Assembly (NCBI GenBank): GCA_963844205.1
Contig: CAWJNK010000012.1
Span: 593,604-657,603, forward strand
DNA length: 64,000 bases
Direction: 5' to 3'
Source: DASSUW01 sp963844205
GTDB lineage: Bacteria; Actinomycetota; Thermoleophilia; Solirubrobacterales; Solirubrobacteraceae
The notes beneath the pieces are model-generated. The model was given only the letters and a program-made list of their open reading frames with translations. It was not told where the DNA came from and searched no databases. Position numbers and translations under genes: made by a program. Numbering within the stretch: the stretch's first letter is position 1; every line of letters begins with the position of its first letter. Below, in pieces: positions 34,509-44,147 of this stretch.

Positions 34509-36314
34509 ATGCCTGCAGGCGGCTATTTCGGCCGCGCCCTCGTCGTCGACCTCGCCGATGCGAGCGGCGAGGTGCTGGTGCTGCCCGACGACGTCCTCCG
34601 CGGCTACGTCGGGGGCGCAGGGCTGGGCACGTGGCTCATGCACCGGCTCGCGCCGCCGGGCGTGGACCCACTCGGCGCCGAGGCGCCGCTCGCGTTCTGC
34701 TTCTCGCCGCTGGTCGGCACCCCGCTGACCACGAGCGCGAAGTTCGCCGTCGTGGCGAAGTCGCCGCTCACGGGGCTGCTGAACGACGCGCTCGCCTCGA
34801 GCCACTTCGCGATCGCGGGCAAGCTGACCGGCCACGACGCGATCGTCGTGCGCGGGGCGTGCACGGAGCCGTCGGTGCTGCTCGTCGACGGCGACGGCCC
34901 GCGGCTGGAGCCCGCCGGCGACCTCTGGGGGCTGTCGGCCGCCGAGGCCGAGGAGCGCCTCCGGGAGCGGCTGGGCAAGCCCTGGCGCGTCGCCTCGATC
35001 GGCCCGGCGGGCGAGAGGCTCGTGAAGTACGCGACGCTTTCGCATGACGGCCGGCATGCCGGCCGCGGCGGCCTCGGCGCCGTGCTCGGGTCGAAGCTGC
35101 TCAAGGCCGTCGCGGTCCGGGCGACGACGAAGGTCGCTCCCGCCGACCCGCCGGCCGTCCTCGCCGCCGCGCGCGACCTGCGCGCGCGCTCGTTCGGCCC
35201 CGCGACCGCCAAGTACCGCGAGCTCGGCACACTGGCGAACCTGCTCGCCTTCAACGCGATCGCCACGCTGCCCACCCGCAACTTCCAGGCGGCGACGTTC
35301 GCCGAGGCCCGGCGGCTCTCGGCCGAGGACCTCGCCGAGGCGCGCGGCGTCGCGCGCGACAGCTGCGCTTCGTGCGCGATCGGCTGCGAGCACATCTACA
35401 AGACGGCCGGCGGCAAGCAGATGCGCGTCGAGTACGAGAACGTCTTCGCGCTGGGGCCGATGTGCGGCGTCTCGGAGCCGGACGCCGTCCTCGAGGCGAG
35501 CGGCCGTTGCGACGAGCTGGGCCTCGACACGATCTCGACGGGCGGGACGATCGCCTGGGCGATGGAGTGCGTCGAGCGCGGCCTGATCGACGCGCCGTGG
35601 CTGCGCTTCGGCGACGCCGGCGCGCTGCGGCGGGCGATCGAGGAGATCGGCGCCCGGGAGGGCCTCGGCGCGCTGCTGGCCGAGGGCTCGCGGGCGGCCG
35701 CCAAGGTCGTCGGCCAGGGCTCGGCGGCGTTCGCTCCGCACGTCAAGGGGCTCGAGCTGCCGGGCTACGAGCCGCGGACGCTGCAGGCGATGGCGCTCGG
35801 GCTCGCGGTCAACGCCCGCGGTGCCGACCACAACCGCTCGGGCGCGTACGAGGCCGACCTGTCGGGCCGCCACGACCGGCTGGCCGGCGGCACCGCGCAC
35901 GTGGCCGCCGCGGTCGCGACCGAGGATCGCGCGGCGGTCATGGACTCGCTGATCCTGTGCAAGTTCCTGCGCGGCGTGTTCGAGGACCCGTTCCCCGAGT
36001 GGGCCCGGCTGCTCGCGACCGTCACCGGCTGGGACGTCGACGGCGCCGAGCTGGAGGAGACCGCGCGCCGGATCGTGCTCGCCAAGCGCGCGTTCAACGC
36101 CCGCGAGGGGTGGACCCGCGCGCAGGACACGCTGCCCGACCGCTTCCTCGAGGAGCCGCTCGAGATGGCGTCCGGCCGGACTGCCAGCCTCACGCGGGAC
36201 CGGCTGGATGCGATGATCCAGGGGTACTACGAAGCTCGCGGCCTGGACCGGTCCGGGCTGCTCGCGACGGAGCAGATGGCGGATCTCCGGCTCGAGCCCG
36301 CACTGATCGAGTAG
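34509..36314 (+). CDS. Aldehyde ferredoxin oxidoreductase (W- or Mo-bis-pterin enzyme)
   Basis: The product is 601 residues, standard for the AOR family, which oxidises aldehydes to acids (or reduces acids) with a W-bis-pterin and one [4Fe-4S]. MPAGGYFGRALVVDLADA begins the first domain. Cluster ligands are Cys286, Cys289 and Cys293 in SCASCAIGC and Cys484 in LILCKF. NARGADHNRSGAY is a pterin-binding-type segment. The ATG at 34509 is right; a longer upstream frame is shadow. It is six bases from the FDH alpha gene. No AorA-like ferredoxin is present, so electrons probably pass to the FDH N-terminal clusters or to the NADH module; this is inference. Confidence 0.93.
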   Translation: MPAGGYFGRALVVDLADASGEVLVLPDDVLRGYVGGAGLGTWLMHRLAPPGVDPLGAEAPLAFCFSPLVGTPLTTSAKFAVVAKSPLTGLLNDALASSHFAIAGKLTGHDAIVVRGACTEPSVLLVDGDGPRLEPAGDLWGLSAAEAEERLRERLGKPWRVASIGPAGERLVKYATLSHDGRHAGRGGLGAVLGSKLLKAVAVRATTKVAPADPPAVLAAARDLRARSFGPATAKYRELGTLANLLAFNAIATLPTRNFQAATFAEARRLSAEDLAEARGVARDSCASCAIGCEHIYKTAGGKQMRVEYENVFALGPMCGVSEPDAVLEASGRCDELGLDTISTGGTIAWAMECVERGLIDAPWLRFGDAGALRRAIEEIGAREGLGALLAEGSRAAAKVVGQGSAAFAPHVKGLELPGYEPRTLQAMALGLAVNARGADHNRSGAYEADLSGRHDRLAGGTAHVAAAVATEDRAAVMDSLILCKFLRGVFEDPFPEWARLLATVTGWDVDGAELEETARRIVLAKRAFNAREGWTRAQDTLPDRFLEEPLEMASGRTASLTRDRLDAMIQGYYEARGLDRSGLLATEQMADLRLEPALIE

Positions 36315-36319
36315 ACGAC

Positions 36320-39205
36320 GTGGCCATCTCGACCCCCGCACCGACCGAGACCAGGACCGTCAGCCTGACGATCGACGGTCGCGAGGTCACCGTGCCGGAG
36401 GGCACGACGATCTGGCAGGCGGCGAAGGACGCCGGGATCGAGATCCCGGTGCTGTGCCACGACGAGCGCTACGACCCTGTGGGCGTCTGCCGGTTGTGCG
36501 TGGTGGACGTCGGCGCGCGCGTCTACGCCGCGTCGTGCGTGCGCCCGTGCGAGGACGGCATGGAGGTCAGGACCGACACGCCCGAGCTCGAGCGCAATCG
36601 CGCGCAGCTCACCGAGCTGCTGCTCGTCGACCAGCCGCCCGTGGCCGAGGACCCGAAGGAGACGACGACCGCCGACAACGAGCTGCACGTGCTCGTCCGG
36701 CGCTACGGGCTCGACCAGGACGCGTCGGCGCTCCCGCGCGGACGCGGGCGCGGCGAGGACCGCTCGAACCCCGTGATCGCGGTCGACCACGACGCGTGCA
36801 TCCTGTGCGACCGCTGCGTCCGCGCGTGCGACGACATCCAGGGCAACGACGTGATCGGCCGCTCCGGCAAGGGCTACGCGACGCTGATCGCGTTCGACCT
36901 GAACGACCCGATGGGCGAGTCGTCGTGCGTGACCTGCGGCGAGTGCGTCGCCGCGTGCCCGACCGGCGCGCTGACGAACAAGCCGATCAACGGCGTCCCG
37001 ATCCGGCCGCGCGAGGAGCTGCGCCAGGTCGAGTCGGTGTGCCCGTACTGCGGCGTCGGCTGCGCGCTGACGTTCAACGTCGACGACGAGCGCGGGGCGA
37101 TCGCCTACGCCGACGGCCGCGAGCAGCCCGGCTCGAAGCGGCGCCTCTGCGTCAAGGGGCGCTACGGCTGGGACTACACGTTCTCCAAGCAGCGCCTCAC
37201 GATGCCGCTGATCCGGCGCGAGTCGAGCTACCCGAAGGGCCCGCTGAGCTCGGACGTGCGCGGCGACGAGCGCCGGGGGCGGCGCCGCAAGCCGGGCGGG
37301 CTGGTCGACTACGACGAGGTGATGCCGCACTTCCGCGAGGCGACCTGGGAGGAGGCGCTCGACCTCGTCGCGTCGCGGCTGAAGGCCATCCACGAGGAGA
37401 GCGGCCCGAAGGCGATCGCCGGCTTCGGCTCGGCGAAGTGCACCAACGAGGAGGCGTACCTCTTCCAGAAGCTGATCCGCGCGGGCTTCGGCACCAACAA
37501 CGTCGACCACTGCACGCGCCTGTGCCACGCGTCGAGCGTGGCGGCGCTGTTCGAGGGCGTCGGCTCGGGCGCGGTCTCGACCACGTACGGCGACGTCGTC
37601 AACGCCGACGTCGCGATCCTCGCCGGCACGAACACCACGGCGAACCACCCGGTCGCGTCGTCGTTCTTCAAGCAGGCCCGGCGCCGCGGCACCAAGCTGA
37701 TCGTCGTCGACCCGCGGCGCGAGCGGATCGCCGACCACGCCGACGTCTACTGCCAGCTCAAGCCGGGCACCGACGTCGCGTTCTACAACGGCGTGATGCA
37801 CGAGGTCATCAGGCTCGGCCTCGTCGACCGCGAGTTCGTCGCCGACCGCACGTCGAACTACGACGCGCTGGCGAAGCTGCTCGAGGACTACACGCCGGAG
37901 CGCGCCGAGCAGATCACGGGCATCGACGCCGACACGATCCGGCTCGTGGCGCGGCTGTGGGGCGAGGCCGGCGCGGGCGTCATCTACTGGGGGATGGGCA
38001 TCTCCCAGCACACGACCGGGACCGACAACGCGCGCTGCCTGATCGCGATGTGCGCGATCACCGGGCACGTCGGCCGGCCGGGCACCGGGCTGCACCCGCT
38101 GCGCGGGCAGAACAACGTCCAGGGCGCCTCCGACGCCGGGCTGATCCCGATGTTCTATCCGGACTACCAGCCGGTCGACGCCGAAGGCGCGCGCGGCCGC
38201 TTCGAGGCGGCGTGGGGCCGCGAGCTGGACCCGGAGCGCGGCTTGACGGTGACCGAGATCGTCGCGTCCGCGCTTCACGGCGGCGTGCGCGGGATGTACA
38301 TGATGGGCGAGAACCCGTTCCTCTCGGACCCGAACATCAACAAGGTCCGGAAGGCGCTCAGCGCGCTCGACTTCCTCGTGGTGCAGGACATCTTCCTGAC
38401 CGAGACGGCCGAGTTCGCCGACGTCGTGCTCCCCGCGACGAGCGCGCTCGAGAAGGACGGCACGTACACGAACACCGACCGCCGGGTGCAGATCGGGCGC
38501 AAGGCCCTCGACCCGCCTGGTCAGGCGCGACCGGACTGGCAGATCGTCCAGGACATCTCCAATCGGGTCGGCCTGCCGATGGACTACGCCGACCCGAGCG
38601 AGATCTTCGACGAGCTCGTGTCGCTGATGCCCAACTACGCCGGGCTCGGCTACGACAACCTCGGGCCGAGCGGCAAGCTCTACCCCAACCCGGACCCCGA
38701 GCACAGCGACGGCACGGTCGTGCTGTTCGACGAGCACTTCGGCACCGACGACGGGCTCGCGCACCTCGTGCCGGCCGAGTGGATGCCGGCCAAGGAGCTG
38801 CCCTCGGACGAGTACCCGTTCATCCTCAACACCGGCCGGCTGCTCGAGCACTGGCACACGGGCTCGATGACGCGGCGCTCGTTCGCGCTCGACTCGATCC
38901 AGCCCGAGGCGCACGTCTACATGAACCCCGAGGACGCGCGGGAGATGGGCGTCGCCGACGGCGACTTCGTCCGCGTCAGCTCGCGCCGCGGCGCGATCGA
39001 GCTGCGCGCGCGGCTGTCGCATCGCGACACGCCCGGGACCTGCTTCATCCCCTTCCACTTCCGCGAGGCGGCGGCCAACCTGCTCACGATCGACGAGATC
39101 GATCCGTTCGGGAAGATCCCCGAGTTCAAGTTCTGCGCGGTGAGGATCGAGCGGGCCGGCGGCGCGGCCGCGCACGAGGCGCAGAGCGCTCGCGAGGGCG
39201 CGTAG
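36320..39205 (+). CDS. fdhA: NAD-dependent formate dehydrogenase, alpha subunit
   Basis: The product is 961 residues from GTG 36320. The N-terminus has a NuoG-like [2Fe-2S] domain (CHDERYDPVGVCRLC) and a His-Cys segment. Two [4Fe-4S] motifs follow (CILCDRCVRAC; CVTCGECVAAC), then the Mo-pterin domain starting CPYCGVGC. The active-site residue is Cys402 in CTRLCHASSV (codon TGC), not selenocysteine. The C-terminal molybdopterin dinucleotide-binding domain includes NTGRLLEHWHTGSMTRRS. The layout is that of FdsA-type soluble enzymes, which pair with NuoE/NuoF-like subunits; that fused partner follows in a TAGTG overlap. No FdhD sulfurtransferase gene is in the window. Confidence 0.95.
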   Translation: MAISTPAPTETRTVSLTIDGREVTVPEGTTIWQAAKDAGIEIPVLCHDERYDPVGVCRLCVVDVGARVYAASCVRPCEDGMEVRTDTPELERNRAQLTELLLVDQPPVAEDPKETTTADNELHVLVRRYGLDQDASALPRGRGRGEDRSNPVIAVDHDACILCDRCVRACDDIQGNDVIGRSGKGYATLIAFDLNDPMGESSCVTCGECVAACPTGALTNKPINGVPIRPREELRQVESVCPYCGVGCALTFNVDDERGAIAYADGREQPGSKRRLCVKGRYGWDYTFSKQRLTMPLIRRESSYPKGPLSSDVRGDERRGRRRKPGGLVDYDEVMPHFREATWEEALDLVASRLKAIHEESGPKAIAGFGSAKCTNEEAYLFQKLIRAGFGTNNVDHCTRLCHASSVAALFEGVGSGAVSTTYGDVVNADVAILAGTNTTANHPVASSFFKQARRRGTKLIVVDPRRERIADHADVYCQLKPGTDVAFYNGVMHEVIRLGLVDREFVADRTSNYDALAKLLEDYTPERAEQITGIDADTIRLVARLWGEAGAGVIYWGMGISQHTTGTDNARCLIAMCAITGHVGRPGTGLHPLRGQNNVQGASDAGLIPMFYPDYQPVDAEGARGRFEAAWGRELDPERGLTVTEIVASALHGGVRGMYMMGENPFLSDPNINKVRKALSALDFLVVQDIFLTETAEFADVVLPATSALEKDGTYTNTDRRVQIGRKALDPPGQARPDWQIVQDISNRVGLPMDYADPSEIFDELVSLMPNYAGLGYDNLGPSGKLYPNPDPEHSDGTVVLFDEHFGTDDGLAHLVPAEWMPAKELPSDEYPFILNTGRLLEHWHTGSMTRRSFALDSIQPEAHVYMNPEDAREMGVADGDFVRVSSRRGAIELRARLSHRDTPGTCFIPFHFREAAANLLTIDEIDPFGKIPEFKFCAVRIERAGGAAAHEAQSAREGA

Positions 39206-40911
39206 TGGTCGTCGTCCAGCCGCGCTACCCGGGCACCGAAGCGCGCGCGGGCAAGTTCCCCGGCCCGAGCCTGATCCCGGCGCTCAACGCGATCCAGCGG
39301 CGCTGCGGGTGGCTGCCGCGCGACGAGCTCGTCGCGCTCTCGCGCGAGGTCCGGCGCCCGCTGTACGAGATCGAAGGCCTGATCTCGTTCTATCCCCACT
39401 TCCGCACCACCGAGCCGAAGGCCGTGCAGATCGCGATCTGCCACGACCTGACCTGCTGGCTGCACGGCTCCGACGAGCGGATCGCCGAGGCGAAGGCACG
39501 CTACGGCGACGACGTCGAGGTCGAGCTCGTCGAGGTCTCGTGCCTCGGGCGCTGCGACATCGCGCCCGCGGCGGCGGTCGACGAGCGGCCGCTCGCGTTC
39601 GCCGACGCGGACGAGGCGGTCGAGGCGGCGCGCGGCGGGGCGCACGGCGACGCCCACGCCAAGCGCGGCGAGGAGCCGCGCCCGAACGACCCGTATGCGG
39701 CCGGCGAGGAGCGTTACCGCGTGCTCCGGCGCGCGCTGGCCGGTGACCTGGGCGCCGACGCGATCGTTGCGACGCTGAAGGAGTCCGAGCTGCGGGGCAT
39801 GGGCGGCGCCGGCTTCCCGACCGGCCAGAAGTGGGAGATCGTCGCGGCCGAGGAGCCGACGCCGAAGTACACGATCTGCAACGCCGACGAGTCCGAGCCC
39901 GGGACGTTCAAGGACCGCCAGATCCTCGCCGAGCAGCCGCACCTCGTGCTCGAGGGGATGCTGCTCGGCATGCTCGTGACCGGCTCCGAGGAGGGCTGGG
40001 TCTTCATCCGCCACGAGTACGGGCCCGAGGAGGAGGTGCTGCACGCCGAGATCGAGGTTCTGCGCTCGGAGGGCCTGCTCGGCGACGACGTGCTCGGCTC
40101 CGGCCGGCGGCTGCAGATCGAGATCTTCACGTCGCCCGGCGGCTACATCCTCGGCGAGGAGTCGGCGCTGCTCGAGTGCATGGAGGGCCACCGCGGCGAG
40201 CCCCGCAACAAGCCCCCGTTCCCCGCCCTTTACGGCCTCTGGGGCAAGCCGACGCTGATGAACTCGGTCGAGACGTTCGCCGACGTCCCGATCATCCTCG
40301 AGCGGGGCGCGGAGTGGTGGAAGGAGCAGGGCGTCAACGGCGCGACCGGGCTGAAGTTCTTCGCCGTCTCGGGCCATGTCGAGCGGCCGGACGTGTACTG
40401 CGTGCGCGCCGGCTCGACCGCGCGCGACCTGATCGCGCTCGCCGGCGGGGTGACCGATGGCCGCGAGGTCGGCGCCATCCAGCCCGGCGGCGCGTCGTCG
40501 AACTTCCTCGGGCCCGGGCAGCTCGACGTGCCGCTCGACTGGAAGCCGCTCCAGGAGGCCGGCTCGATGCTCGGGTCGGGCGCGGTGATCGTGATGGCCG
40601 AGGGGACCGACCTGCTCGCCGCGGGGACGAACGTGCTGCGGTTCTTCCGCAACGAGTCGTGCGGCAAGTGCGTCCCGTGCCGGGTCGGCTCGGCGAAGGC
40701 GCACGCGATGCTCAGCGAGCTGCTCGAGCAGGGCAAGGGCGTCGAGGACGTCCCCGGCGAGATCGCGCAGCTCGAGGAGACGGTGCGCAAGACGTCGATC
40801 TGCGGCCTCGGCCAGGTCGCGCTCGGGCCCGTGCTCAGCGTGATCGGCATGGATCGCGGCGGCGCCGCGGCGCGCGAACACCCGAAGGACCGCGAAGACA
40901 CCGAGACGTAG
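39205..40911 (+). CDS. Fused NuoE-NuoF-type NADH-oxidoreductase module (FdsG-FdsB-like)
   Basis: The product is 568 residues from GTG 39205, overlapping the FDH alpha stop. The N-terminal NuoE-like part (residues 1-140) carries a [2Fe-2S] site with CHDLTC and CLGRCD. The C-terminal NuoF-like part has GMGGAGFPTGQKWE (NADH/FMN), CNADESEPGTFKDR (FMN), GGYILGEESALLE and a [4Fe-4S] site SCGKCVPCRVG plus Cys in SICGLGQ. It moves electrons between the Fe-S chain of FDH, and possibly AOR, and NAD+. Fusion of the two subunits occurs in several actinobacteria and clostridia. Confidence 0.93.
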   Translation: MVVVQPRYPGTEARAGKFPGPSLIPALNAIQRRCGWLPRDELVALSREVRRPLYEIEGLISFYPHFRTTEPKAVQIAICHDLTCWLHGSDERIAEAKARYGDDVEVELVEVSCLGRCDIAPAAAVDERPLAFADADEAVEAARGGAHGDAHAKRGEEPRPNDPYAAGEERYRVLRRALAGDLGADAIVATLKESELRGMGGAGFPTGQKWEIVAAEEPTPKYTICNADESEPGTFKDRQILAEQPHLVLEGMLLGMLVTGSEEGWVFIRHEYGPEEEVLHAEIEVLRSEGLLGDDVLGSGRRLQIEIFTSPGGYILGEESALLECMEGHRGEPRNKPPFPALYGLWGKPTLMNSVETFADVPIILERGAEWWKEQGVNGATGLKFFAVSGHVERPDVYCVRAGSTARDLIALAGGVTDGREVGAIQPGGASSNFLGPGQLDVPLDWKPLQEAGSMLGSGAVIVMAEGTDLLAAGTNVLRFFRNESCGKCVPCRVGSAKAHAMLSELLEQGKGVEDVPGEIAQLEETVRKTSICGLGQVALGPVLSVIGMDRGGAAAREHPKDREDTET

Positions 40912-40918
40912 ATCGCTG

Positions 40919-42154
40919 ATGGCCGACGCGGCGACCCGGCGCGAGTTCTTCGCCGTCAAGACGGTGGCCGAGACGCTGGCGGGCTTCCGGCCGGCGCGGC
41001 GCACGCCGGTGGAGGCGATCGGCCTCGACGTGGCGGCCGGCCGCGTCCCGGCGGCGCCGGTGCGCGCGCCGCACGACCTGCCCGGCTTCGCCCGCTCGAC
41101 CGTCGACGGCTACGCGGTCCGCGCCTCCGACACGTACGGCGCGTCGGAGGGCCTGCCGTCGTACCTCGAGGTGGCGGGCGCGGTCGCGATGGGCAGGGCG
41201 CCAACGGTGGCGGTGGTGCCCGGCGCCGCCGTCGCGATCCCGACCGGCGGCGTGCTGCCGCCCGGCGCCGACGCGGTGGTCATGGTCGAGCACACGCAGG
41301 AGGCGATGGCGGGGACGATCGAGGTCGTGCGGCCCGCCGCGCCGGGCGACGGCATGGTCCGGGCCGACGAGGACGCCGCCGCGGGCGCCGAGCTCGTGCC
41401 CGCCGGCCGTCCGCTGCGCCCGCAGGACCTCGGGCTGCTCGCCGCGGCAGGCGTCACCGAGGTTCCGGTCCATGTGCGGCCCCGGGTGGCGATCGTGTCG
41501 ACCGGTGACGAGGTCGTCGAGCCCGCGACTGCCGAGCTCGCCGCCGGACAGGTCCGCGACGCATGCGCCGTCGCTCTGGCCGCGCTCGTGCGAGAGGCGG
41601 GCGGCGAGCCCGATCCGCGCGGGATCGTGCCCGACGACCGCGACGCGCTCGCGGCAGCGCTCGGCGACGCGGTCGCGACGTGCGACGTCGTGGTCGTGTC
41701 GGCGGGCTCGTCGGTCGGCGCCCGTGACGAGACCGCCGCCGTCGTGGCCGGCCTCGGGGAGCCCGGCATCTGGGCCCACGGCATCGCGCTGCGCCCCGGC
41801 AAGCCGACGCTGCTCGCCGACTGCGGCGGCGTCCCGGTCATCGGGCTGCCGGGCAACCCGCGCTCCGCGCTGGTCGTCTTCCGGCTAGTGGGGATGGGCG
41901 TCGTCCGCCTCGTCGGCGGCGTCACGCGGCCGCCGCCGGCGCCGTCGGCGCGCGCCCGGCTGGCCCGCGACGTGCCGTCGGCCGCCGGGCGGCTCGACAT
42001 CGTCCAGGTCACGGTGCGCGACGGCGTCGCGACGCCGCTGTTCGGCGCCTCGGCGCTGCTGTCGATCCTCACCGCGGCCGACGGCTACGTCGTCGTCCCC
42101 GACGAGGCGACGGGGCTCGACGCGGGCCGCGAGGTCGACGTCACGCTCTACTAG
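40919..42154 (+). CDS. moeA: Molybdopterin molybdenumtransferase MoeA
   Basis: The product is 411 residues with normal domain order. Signatures are ARSTVDGYAVRA, IPTGGVLPPGADAVVMVEHT, PRVAIVSTGDEVV, VVVSAGSSVGARD, ALRPGKPTL and GLPGNPRSALVVF. The enzyme inserts molybdate (or tungstate) into adenylylated molybdopterin. It begins eight bases after the NADH module and its stop abuts the next gene's ATG. It is dedicated by position to the AOR/FDH enzymes. Confidence 0.94.
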   Translation: MADAATRREFFAVKTVAETLAGFRPARRTPVEAIGLDVAAGRVPAAPVRAPHDLPGFARSTVDGYAVRASDTYGASEGLPSYLEVAGAVAMGRAPTVAVVPGAAVAIPTGGVLPPGADAVVMVEHTQEAMAGTIEVVRPAAPGDGMVRADEDAAAGAELVPAGRPLRPQDLGLLAAAGVTEVPVHVRPRVAIVSTGDEVVEPATAELAAGQVRDACAVALAALVREAGGEPDPRGIVPDDRDALAAALGDAVATCDVVVVSAGSSVGARDETAAVVAGLGEPGIWAHGIALRPGKPTLLADCGGVPVIGLPGNPRSALVVFRLVGMGVVRLVGGVTRPPPAPSARARLARDVPSAAGRLDIVQVTVRDGVATPLFGASALLSILTAADGYVVVPDEATGLDAGREVDVTLY

Positions 42155-44062
42155 ATGGCCACCACGCCGTTCATCCGCGACGTGCCCGCGGCCGAGGCGC
42201 TCGCCGCCTGGAGCACGGCGTGCGCGGCCGCCGGCTGCCCGGGCCGCGTCGACGCGGTGCGGATGGGACTCCACGAGGCGGTCGGCCGGGTCACGGCCGA
42301 GCCGGTGTGGGCGACGCGCTCGTCGCCCTCGTTCGACGCGTCGGCGATGGACGGCATCGCCGTTTGCGCGGCGGAGACGATCGGAGCGAGCGAGAGCACG
42401 CCGGTGCTGATCGACCCCGGCCGCTACGTCGTCGTCGACACCGGCGATCCGCTGCCGGAGGGCTTCGACGCGGTCGTGATGCGCGAGCACGTCCACTACG
42501 ACGAGGCCGGCCGGGCGGAGCTGCGCGGCGCGGTGGCGCCGTACCAGCACGTGCGCTCGATCGGCGAGGACGTCAGCGCCGCGGAGCTGCTGCTGCCCGT
42601 CGGCCACCGCCTGCGCGCGGTCGACGTCGCCGCCGCGGCGGCCGCCGGCGCGACCGACGTGCTCGTGTGCCGAGCGCCCGTCGTCGCCGTGCTGCCGACC
42701 GGCGACGAGATCCGCCCGGTCGGTACCGAGCCCGCCACCGGCGTGATCCTCGACACGAACTCGCTGATGCTCGTCGCGCAGGCCGAGGCCGCCGGCTGCG
42801 ACGCGTGGCGCTCCGGCATCGTGTCCGACGACCCGGCGGCGATCGCCGCGGCGGTCCGCGACGCGGCGGCGCGGGCGGACCTGGTCATCGTCGTCGCCGG
42901 CTCGAGCGCGGGGCGCGACGACCACACGGCGGCGATCGTGGAACGGCTCGGCACGCTGGCCGTCCACGGCGTGGCGGTCCGGCCCGGGCATCCCGTCGTC
43001 CTCGGCGCCGTCGACGCCACGCCCGTCCTCGGCGCTCCCGGCTACCCCGTCTCGGCGTCGCTGACGTTCGACATCTTCGCCGTCCCGCTGCTCGCGGCGC
43101 TCGAGGGCGCGACGCCCGCCGAGCGCCCCCGCGCCCGTGCCCGTCTCGCGCGCAAGTACGCGTCGTCGATGGGCATGGACGACTGGGTGCGCGTCAGGCT
43201 CGGCCGTGTCGGAGGCGAGCTCGTCGCGACGCCGCTGCCGCGCGGCGCGGGCGTGCTCACGTCGCTCGTGCGCGCCGACGGCCTGCTCGTCGTGCCGGCC
43301 GGGTTGGAGGGCCACCACGCGGGCGAGTCCGTCGAGGTCATGCTGCTGCGCGGCGTCGGCGCGATCGAGCGGACGATCGTCGCGGTCGGCTCGCACGACC
43401 TCGTGCTCGACCTGGCCGCCTCGGAGCTGCGCGCCGTCGACCCCGGTGTCACGCTCGCGTCGTCCAACGTCGGGTCGCTCGGCGGGCTCGTGGCGCTGCG
43501 CGACGGGCTCTGCCACGTCGCGGGATCGCACCTGCTCGATCCGCCGAGCGGCGAGTACACGCTCCCGTACGTCGATCGCGTGCTCGGCGGGCGCGACGTC
43601 GCGGTCGTGCGGCTCGTGCATCGCGAGCAGGGACTCATCGTCGCCCCGGGAAACGAGCTCGGCATCGCCGGGATCGAGGATGTCGCCCGTGTCCGCTACG
43701 TCAACCGCCAGCGCGGCGCGGGGACGCGGGTGCTGCTCGACCACGAGCTCGGACGCCGCGGCATCGCGCCCGACGCGGTCTCCGGGTATGGGCGGGAGGA
43801 GCACACCCACCTCGCCGTCGCGGCCGCGATCGCCGCCGGCCGAGCGGACGCCGGCCTCGGCATCATGGCCGCGGCGCGCGCTTTCGGGCTCGACTTCGTG
43901 CCGGTCACGCGCGAGCCCTACGACCTCGTGCTCGCCACCGAGACGCTCGAGGACCCCGTGACGGCGCCACTGTGGGCGCTGCTCGAGGAGCCTGCGTTCC
44001 GGACCGCCGTCGAGGCGCTCGGCGGCTACGGCACCGAGGAAATGGGCCGCCGGATGCGCTAG
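42155..44062 (+). CDS. MoeA-like protein fused to a periplasmic-binding-protein-like domain
   Basis: The product is 635 residues starting directly at the previous stop (TAGATG). The N-terminal about 400 residues are a second MoeA (FDASAMDGIAV, VLPTGDEIRP, VIVVAGSSAGRDDHT, VHGVAVRPGHPVVLG, GAPGYPVSAS). The C-terminal about 220 residues are a PBP/LysR-substrate-like domain (TIVAVGSHDLVLDLAA, VNRQRGAGTRVLLDHEL, GLGIMAAARAFGLDFVPV). It is cytosolic, with no signal peptide. Such fusions are known in Mo/W-rich organisms; the domain probably binds the oxyanion or cofactor and lets the protein specialise, for example for tungsten. That is inference. Confidence 0.92.
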   Translation: MATTPFIRDVPAAEALAAWSTACAAAGCPGRVDAVRMGLHEAVGRVTAEPVWATRSSPSFDASAMDGIAVCAAETIGASESTPVLIDPGRYVVVDTGDPLPEGFDAVVMREHVHYDEAGRAELRGAVAPYQHVRSIGEDVSAAELLLPVGHRLRAVDVAAAAAAGATDVLVCRAPVVAVLPTGDEIRPVGTEPATGVILDTNSLMLVAQAEAAGCDAWRSGIVSDDPAAIAAAVRDAAARADLVIVVAGSSAGRDDHTAAIVERLGTLAVHGVAVRPGHPVVLGAVDATPVLGAPGYPVSASLTFDIFAVPLLAALEGATPAERPRARARLARKYASSMGMDDWVRVRLGRVGGELVATPLPRGAGVLTSLVRADGLLVVPAGLEGHHAGESVEVMLLRGVGAIERTIVAVGSHDLVLDLAASELRAVDPGVTLASSNVGSLGGLVALRDGLCHVAGSHLLDPPSGEYTLPYVDRVLGGRDVAVVRLVHREQGLIVAPGNELGIAGIEDVARVRYVNRQRGAGTRVLLDHELGRRGIAPDAVSGYGREEHTHLAVAAAIAAGRADAGLGIMAAARAFGLDFVPVTREPYDLVLATETLEDPVTAPLWALLEEPAFRTAVEALGGYGTEEMGRRMR

Positions 44063-44073
44063 CACGACCCGCC

Positions 44074-44091
44074 GGTGCGGCCTTCCGCACC
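44074..44091 (+). terminator. Hairpin after the Mo/W cluster
   Basis: GGTGCGG CCTT CCGCACC forms a perfect 7-bp stem with a four-base loop, 12 bases after the MoeA-PBP stop and before the next gene at 44148. No T-run follows, so termination is plausible but weakly supported. Confidence 0.5.
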
Positions 44092-44147
44092 CACATGCTG
44101 GTGATATCCCTGATGCGACCGGCTGGGGCGGTCCCGATACTCGGTGC

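Noticed and set aside
37520..37528. Selenocysteine at the formate dehydrogenase active site
   Set aside because: The active-site codon at 37523-37525 is TGC, so the residue is cysteine; no UGA or SECIS hairpin is present.
36227..39175. 982-codon open frame antisense to the formate dehydrogenase gene
   Set aside because: The composition is Arg/Ala/Asp shadow sequence and the sense frame has all Fe-S and pterin motifs. Similar long antisense frames at 6775-9723, 965-2095, 2505-3062 and 16-18 kb are rejected for the same reason.
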